DNA of 64,000 nucleotides, from contig JAKEKT010000018.1 in the NCBI GenBank assembly GCA_021495925.1, positions 124,001-188,000 of the forward strand, written 5' to 3'. The DNA is from Diplodia intermedia. Its lineage: Eukaryota > Ascomycota > Dothideomycetes > Botryosphaeriales > Botryosphaeriaceae. The position numbers were made by a program, and so were the translations under genes. Positions 57,400-64,000 of this stretch are shown here, piece by piece. The stretch's first letter is position 1; each line of letters starts with the position of its first letter. The notes below the pieces were generated by a model, which worked only from the letters and a program-made list of their open reading frames with translations, was not told the DNA's origin and did no database searches.

Positions 57400-58264
57400 T
57401 GCTTGTCGGCGCCGGGAAAAGCTTTTGAAGTCCTGCTCCTCTGCTCTTGCAACGGAGTCTCTCCCGGAAATCGGAATGGTGCTCGGCCCTTCTGCGATGA
57501 CAACCCCGCTGGATCTTAGAGGAATGGTTCTTGGGGCGCTGTTGGCTTTTGTTGCGGGACGGCTACAGCGCAGACGGATGACTCGTTGTGTGGTTACAGC
57601 CAAACGCGAGGGCTGCGTGGGTGATAGTAAGATCCGTGCAGGAAGACGACGAGTTAGTACCTCGTTGCCAGAAACCAAAGGAAGAAGTTGGGTATGAAGG
57701 ATGCAGAAGCAAGCGGCGCGACAATTCAGTCGTGGTCTCGTGTAACGACCATCACGCGGGGTGGGCGGGGTTGTGGCTGGGGGCCAAGACGAGGCGAGGC
57801 AAGCAAGGAAGAGGCCGGTAATGATCCTTGTCGATAGCGAGAGCGGATGCTCTCAGCCTGACGGGCGGAATATCCAAAGCATATATGAACATGTGCTTCG
57901 AAATAACAACTATACCTCTATATCAGCATACTTTATTATATGCTGTTCGCTCTCCATACAAAACTTGGTTTCATGCTGTACCACATTTATCACGAAGGCT
58001 TCCACGGTTCGAATCACCATTTCCCGTTTTCCAGTCATGTCTCAATCCACAAATCTCTATCATAGAACGAATGAAAAGGCCTGATCGGGGCCGCTGTACT
58101 CATGAATCATCAGGCATATGCCTATCATCAAGTAGAAGAAAAGAAGTCATAGAAGAAGAAAAGGTCTACACCCCTCAAGCACATGGCTCTGGTAAAGTGA
58201 AGAGAAATAAAGCAGCAAAAGGCCTTCCCATCGCTAAAGTTTTCATCCCAGCGCCATGATGCCT
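57400..58264. other. Intergenic, no gene seen
   Basis: The first 280 bases are an open extension of the PSI frame lacking ATG; the rest is AT-rich near 57870-58080 and probably includes the 3' region of the next gene. Confidence 0.4.
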
Positions 58265-60089
58265 CTAGAAAGAACCTCGGCGGACACTCGCGCCGCCGCC
58301 AACGTGCCTGTGGAAATGCTGGCTCCTCTTCCTGTTCTTGACGCTCGTTCCGTCCTTCACGAAGATGCTTAAAGCTCCCTTCCCACCGCAAATCTCTCCT
58401 GCAGCACCTTTGCACTCCATATCGCACTTGGAAGCATCAAGCACTTCGCTCTGCGCAAGGTCGTTACCGCAGAAACACTGCTCACCATACTCGGTCCCAG
58501 CAATGCTGAAGCCTTGCTCGTCGCAATACTTTGCACAGCCAGACGACGTAATGGGTTCACCCCAGTAGGCGAGCACCTTCCCGGACAGAGAGCGCGAAGA
58601 AACAGCATCGCTATGGCAGCCTGAGCTAGCCCAACCGTTGGGGAGGGTGACATTGTCGTTGGACGCAGAGGTGGCAGCAGCCGACGCTGTTGGTGCAGCA
58701 TCATACGCAGTATAGTATGAAGTAACAGTAACGTAGACGACGTTTCCGTTGCTGTCAGTGGTCGAGACGGCTTCTTCAGTGACGACTGGTGTCACAGCAA
58801 GGGACGTCTTCGAGGAAGAGGAGGGTTGTGCGGAGTTAGCGGTTGCGATGGGAGCGTTTTCGCCTGAAGCAGTCTTCGACGATGAGCTATCGGCAACAGA
58901 AATGGAGGCCGAGTTAGAAGTGTCGATGCTTGCAGTGTTATCGCAGTTGGTCTTCATGACAGCCTTCTCCGGACCATATTGGAGCGGGTTACAGCCAGGC
59001 AGAGCATCCAGCCAACCTTCGACATCTTCCTTGACCGAGCTCTCTTGCGAGCAGTTCTCGCGGGTGTCTTCCTGGCCGTCTTTCTTCCAGGTATCGAAGC
59101 AGTTCTCCAGCGGCTCACCGGACTCTCCGATGTTGCACTCTTTCATCTGCTTTTCCAAGACGCCCTTCTCCCAGCCATTCAAGAAGTCGGCGTGGAACCC
59201 GTAGCCGGTAGGATCTCCATTCGAAACCACCCACGGCTGATCGCTCATCTCATAGAGGCCGTCAAAGGGCTCGGTATCGAACCAGAACTCGATGAAGATG
59301 TGGGGGAAGATATGAGGGTGGGTTGTAGGGCATGCGCCACTGTCGGGAGCACCGTTGCCCTCGGCGTCGGTCTTGGGGTAAGACATGTGGGCATGCGGGT
59401 CGTCGGCGTTGAAGTCTTCACCGTTCCAGCAGTAGGGGAAGCGGACGGAGCCGGCAAAGCCGTTGGGGCACGAGGTGAAGTTGCCGGGAAAACCGCTGGA
59501 CTTGACGTCAGGACCATGGCAGAACCACTCGATGGAGTCCTGCAGCTGCTTGGTGGAGGCCGGGGCGCGCAGGTTGGTGTCACCGGCGATCATCTTGAAG
59601 CCCTCGGGGAACTCCTCGATGAGGTCAAAGTTCTCGGCGCCAGTGTCCGGGTCAGCGGCGCGGTTGCTAGGGAGAATAGGTCAGTGTCTAGTTGTGGCGG
59701 GGAGCGGAGGAGACTTACAAGTAGTACAGCACACGATGGTGCTCCTTGACGCGAGTGAAGGTCTTGTTGGTGGGGTCCTGGAAGTACAGAGCAGGAGCCC
59801 AGTAGAGGCTGTGGTCAGGCTTGACGTAGACCTGGCTGCACGAGGCAGCCTGGGTGTCGGCATAGTCGGTGTTCGCAGAAACCACGTTGGCGCCGATGAA
59901 GGAATGGACGTGGGAAGCAAGCTGGCCAGGGTTCAAGATGGGATCCAGCCGCTCGACGACGACGGGCGGCTCAACCCACTCCTGTCGGAAGTAGTGGCCA
60001 TGGTAGTCGATGGCGCTCCAGTCAATGGCGCGGGCCACAGAGGTCAAGCCGGCGAGGACGGCGGCCGAGGAGAGCTTGTCGGCGAGCAT
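58265..60089 (-). CDS. Secreted DUF1996 protein with C-terminal WSC domain
   Basis: Two exons (60089-59719, 59666-58265; 52-nt intron) give 590 aa. A signal peptide (LSSAAVLAGLTSVARA) precedes the DUF1996 domain (about 20-320), including NPGQLASHVHSFIGAN, LYWAPALYFQDP, GFKMIAGDTNLRAP, WFCHGPD and CPTTHPHIFPHIFIEFWF. A Ser/Thr/Ala-rich linker (about 360-460) leads to a WSC domain with eight cysteines (WASSGCHSDA, GCAKYCDEQGFSIAG, GEQCFCGN, CDMECKGAAGEICGG). WSC domains bind wall glycans; the role of DUF1996 is unknown, but the His/Trp/Asp-rich core suggests an enzyme. The C-terminus is basic and lacks a GPI signal, so it is probably released to wall or medium. Confidence 0.94.
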
Positions 60090-61216
60090 TTTGAAGCGGA
60101 TTCGTGGATGCAGGCACGGCGGAAGTGGGGTGGCGACAAGAATATGGGCACGAGAAGTGAAGAACGGTGGCAGGTCTGAAGGAGTGACTGGTAAAGGAGC
60201 GGCCGAGTCACAGACTCGTGGGGATGGGCAATGAGCGTGAAGAGCCTGCCAGGGCCAGAAGAAATATGAACAATGAGTGAGGCGGGTGAAGTGGGTGAGA
60301 CCGAGAAAATAAAGATCAAGATATAGCCATTGTCGGGGTGATAACAAAGGATCTCGAGCGTTCCTTCAGCATACATTAGCGGCGCAGTGTGGCTTTCGAA
60401 GGCCGGGCCATTGTTCTGGCGGAAGCGCGGAGATGGCGACGGAGAGCAGAGGATCGGCTTCCGGTAGGTGAGGTGGATTTTTTGGGTGGGGGGTGAGGCC
60501 AATGGCAGCGCTTGCGCGCGGCGAGGCGGCGTCCCCATTCGCTAGCCAAGCCCCCGATTGGGAAGGAAGGCTGCCGGCCCCCCGTTGGTGGCTTGCGCCT
60601 GCCTTTTAGCAACGTTTCAGCCCCTCTGCTTCTTCACTGTCTTTCCTGTTCCTGGCAGCCTGCGGCCCGCCCCCCAGGCACCCGCCGTCTGCTCCTCATC
60701 CTCCTAATGCCTAATGCAATATGCGAGCAGGTATTGCCGCGCCGTGTAGCCAGCAGCTTCCCGCGCGCTTCCCGTCGCATTCTCGCGCGGACAGAGGCCA
60801 GCGGCTGGCAGCGCGCGCCCGCCGGTCGGTCTGGCCGGGCGCGTACGGCAAGCGAGGCCCAACACGGGTTCCCGGCGCTACAGCGTGCAGCGTGCAGCCC
60901 ACGCATCCGCAGCTGCAGCCGTCATTTCCAGACGTGCAGGTGTTGGCAGTGCAGGAGCGTTTCGAATCGTGCTAGCCAAATGTCCAGGGGAGACGTGGGT
61001 CGATAGATAACAGGATCACGGCTAGCAATCCATCAGCCTTCGCGTGTGACAGCCCAAATGCCATGTGGCGTAAGCGCAGATGAAAATGTGATGTATTTGC
61101 TATGTAAGCACACAAAAACCCATGTAGCGCAACCCTCGTGTGCATCGCTCACCTGCATATACCCTCCTGCAACCCACCACGTACATACAATTTGCCCTGC
61201 CAAGTCATGTCTCTCA
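60090..61216. other. Intergenic between the DUF1996 and sugar-transporter genes
   Basis: It contains the DUF1996-gene promoter and the transporter 3' flank. Small GC-rich frames have no support. Confidence 0.45.
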
Positions 61217-63394
61217 TCAAGCAATTTCCACCTTTTCGTCCACGTTCTTCCCCGCCAGCACCTCCTTCCTGTGTGCCTCGACCGCTCCCGACACGTCCTC
61301 GGGCCGGATGCTGCTGTGTCGCCTGATCTCCTCCTTCTCGTGCTGGATGTACTGCTGCGGCCGCTTGGTCGAGATGGCGTCCTTGTCGCGGAAGACGAAT
61401 ATGTTGTGGTTCTCGATGAATAGCCGGTCCAGATCTTCGAGCGACCGGTCCGCCGTCTCGGGGTAGAACAGGTAGACGATGGGCACGAATGCTCCGTTGA
61501 ACACCGTCCAGATGATGTAGAACTGCCATCCGAGCGACGAGATGCCTGGCGGCGTGATCTCAACCACCATGAAGTTGAAAATCCACTGCGTGCGGTTAGC
61601 CCTGACCTGTGATCACACTTTCCAATACAACATCACAAGCGTATTCCAGCGCCGAATAGCATTGAGCGATCCTGCTGGTTGGTTGTGGTGTGTGTGGTGG
61701 GGCGAATGACGTGGCCGCTTCCGACCCACCACGGCTGACAGGATCCAACTTACATTTGTCGCCGTACCCAAAGCAGCACCCTTTGTGCGCATGCTCAGAC
61801 TGTTGACCTCGGTAGGATAAAGCTACGTTTACAGTGAGCTTTTATCGACTGCAGTAGCGGAAACGTGTGAGGACTTACCCAGGGGACTCCCTGCCATCCA
61901 ATGCCGAAGAAGACGTAGTACAGGAAGAAAAAGGCGACGGATGCTGACGCCCATTGCTTCGACGTAGAGTACTGCGGCTGCGCGTAGCGCAAGCATATGG
62001 TAATAAACAGGTAGCACATGGACTGGCCTGCCGCTGCGTATATCATCATCTTGCGCCGGCCCCACCGCTCGACGTTGGGAATGCCGATGAGACTGAACAG
62101 CAGGTAGCTGACCGAGTTGCACGCCGCCAGCAGACGGGCCAGGTTGTTGTCCAGCCCGACAGAGTTAATCAACACGTACGGGAGATAATAGCTGTCAGTC
62201 ACTTGTCAGTCTCTCGTTCCACGCATCGCCGGCAGGTCCCACCTACGAGGTAACGTTGATTCCCGAGAGCTGCTGCATCGCCTGCGTGCCCATGCCCAGT
62301 ATGAGTCGCCGGATTGTGCAGGTTCCGCCTTGGTTTCCTGTGCGGCCACGGAGAAGGTCGCGCCAGCGGACGGCATTCTCTTTTTCGTAGTTGACAGCCC
62401 ACTGGATGTCCTTGGACTGCGTGATGACGTACGGATCATCGATGCTCAGTGCTTCCAAGTCTGCGAGGATTTGGTCTGCTTCATCAATTCTCCCGCGTGC
62501 AATGAGCCATCTGGACTCGGGTCAGCTGAATCCTTCGCCGGGTTGTAGAAGGGTAGTTCTAACCTGGGACTCTCGGGCAGCCACGGCGTGGTAGCGAACA
62601 AGATGATGATGAAGAGAAATTGGAAGGCCAGCGGGACGCGCCACGAGGGCGATCCAGAGACGAACGAGAAGCCGTAGGTGACCCAGTTGCTTAGACTGAA
62701 ACCAGCGATGTTCATGATCATCTCAATTACGATCAGCTTGCCACGCCAGTTTGCTTTCGATGTTTCGCCCTGCCAGACCGGTGCCGTGGCTGTGTTTATG
62801 CCGTTTCCGAAGCCTCCGACAATACTTGGGACGAGTCAGCATGCAATCTGCCAGAGCAAGAGTAGACGCAGAAAAGCCTGGAGACGTTGCAGGGAATGGA
62901 ATGTTCCATCTGCACTGATTCTCCAACTCGGTGCGCTGAGGACTCACCGGCCGACAATCATTTGCGGCACACCAAACGCCGCAATCTGGAGGATGGCACC
63001 GATTGACATGATGGTTGTGCCCAACAACACGCACTTCTTACGGCCCAGCTTCTCGCCGATCATGAAGGCACAGATGGCACCGAAAAAGCAGCCAATGTCG
63101 TAGATGGCGGTGACGGTACTAATCAGTGTTGTCTTTCCATTGAGCTCGAGAGTATCGAGGAAATCCGGGGTCACGACAACGCCGCCTGGGCTCGTCAGAG
63201 GGATGAGCCAGCGGGACGGGGAAGCTCGAACGTACCAAAGACGCCCTGATCGTAGCCTGTTTCTTGGTTAGTATTCCATGGCTGTGCCCGGCAATACAAC
63301 AATGCTGCTCACCAAACAAAGTCATGTCAGTCGCGCAGGCGACCGTCACCCAGAAGGTGAGCCAGCCGCCTCTCATGCCGAAGTAAGGAGCCAT
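61217..63394 (-). CDS. Major facilitator superfamily sugar transporter
   Basis: Eight exons (63394-63313, 63256-63236, 63185-62948, 62824-62564, 62510-62247, 62191-61879, 61822-61754, 61585-61217) give 538 aa. Exon 2 is only 21 nt and codes the core of GYDQGVFG, a conserved sugar-transporter motif. Others are EKLGRKKC (loop 2-3), WLPESPRWLIARGR (split by intron 4, which has an unusual GTTAGA donor), QQLSGINVTSYY (helix 7, formed across intron 5), ERWGRRKMM, LYPTEVNSLSMRTKG and PETADRSLEDLDRLF. Twelve membrane helices are expected. The C-terminal 60 residues are cytoplasmic and charged. It imports hexose or a related sugar across the plasma membrane; specificity cannot be told. Confidence 0.94.
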
Positions 63395-64000
63395 AGTTGC
63401 AACAAGAATGGGCGGGTGAATGGTGCGAGTCCATGGTGCTCAAGAGCAGCATATAAGCAGAAAGCGGGGATCAAAGCCATGGTGCAAGCTAGTAGGGCGC
63501 AGCAGTGCAATCCCTGCTGCGTGCATGCAAGATTGAGTCTCTGCGTGTTGGGCTGGGAGGCCTGTCTGTGCGTGGGCGCAATTCCCTCCGGCGAGAGTTG
63601 GATGGCCGGTGCTATGTGATGATGGCATGGCTGGTGTGGGGGGCGGCTGATCTGCCCAAGAGCTGCACCCCGCATCAAGGTACCGCCTAGCTCGCCCCGG
63701 CCTTCGCACTGGAGCGGGGCGCGGCTGGAGTCAGTCGCCCGCATTGCGCTGCACCCACGCCAATCAGACGCCTGTGTAATACGAGAGCTCCCTGACGTCA
63801 CCGCTCAAACCGTAGCAGAGCGCAATTTACTTGTGTCTCCGGCTAAGCAGCCCTGTTGGAAGCCCGGCAGACCCACAACAAGGCCGACGATCAAGGACAG
63901 AGGGCTGCCGCCTTTGGAGCCGTTCGCACAGGCCCCCATCATATGACTGCTGCAGCAGCTGCGCTCGGGGCATCTTACAGTCGCCTCCGGCTCTACTAAC
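63395..64000. other. Right-edge flank, transporter promoter
   Basis: No gene start is recognised in the last 600 bases; it should include the transporter promoter. Confidence 0.4.

Noticed and set aside
58000..58030. Possible tRNA T-arm (ggttcgaatc)
   Set aside because: The surrounding bases do not form a T-stem, acceptor stem or anticodon arm, so no tRNA can be folded.

Overview
The window is nuclear DNA of a filamentous ascomycete (Pezizomycotina). Genes are compact and intron-bearing, most introns are about 45-120 nt with GTRNGY-like donors and CTNAC-like branch sites, intergenic spaces are short, GC is moderate to high, and the gene set (CFEM-like GPI protein, WSC/DUF1996 secreted protein, SAT4-type membrane protein, URC4, VWA-Hint protein) is typical of that group. 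Dothideomycetes is my best guess for the class; this is an inference from protein flavour only. I see no ribosomal RNA, tRNA, transposon or CRISPR array.

Layout. 1-9.7 kb holds five minus-strand genes: a partial unknown protein, a 2-oxoglutarate/Fe(II) dioxygenase, a Pho89/PHO-4 type phosphate symporter, a small coiled-coil protein, and an RNA-binding protein combining a degenerate DEDDh exonuclease fold, an RRM and two RanBP2 zinc fingers. 11.2-19 kb holds three plus-strand genes: an F-box protein, the GARP tether subunit VPS54 and a disordered protein. 20-29.6 kb is minus strand: an unknown conserved-looking protein, the Fe-S scaffold CFD1, a VWA-Hint protein and a Ras-association/PH protein. 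A family 25 glycosyltransferase diverges from the last of these at 30.1 kb. After a 2.7 kb gene-free interval come a SAT4-type seven-helix protein and a phospholipase D-like protein (34-38 kb), then a convergent CFEM-like cell-surface protein (38.6-39.4 kb). A second gene-free interval (39.4-42.2 kb) precedes the Rag GTPase GTR1 and the uracil catabolism gene URC4 (minus). From 47 to 55 kb lie four plus-strand genes: an auxilin-like Swa2, a PQ-loop vacuolar transporter, methylenetetrahydrofolate reductase and a mitochondrial membrane protein. The last 9 kb are minus strand: a glutathione transferase, a PSI-domain single-pass membrane protein, a DUF1996+WSC secreted protein and an eight-exon sugar transporter.

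The genes do not form one pathway and I see no biosynthetic gene cluster. Several products act on the endomembrane/vacuole system (VPS54, auxilin, GTR1, PQ-loop transporter), others in one-carbon, pyrimidine and Fe-S metabolism, and several are surface or secreted proteins.

Gene models were built by hand: exon junctions were chosen so that reading phase is kept and family sequence continues across the junction. Coding lengths were checked for divisibility by three. Single-base errors at a few junctions remain possible.
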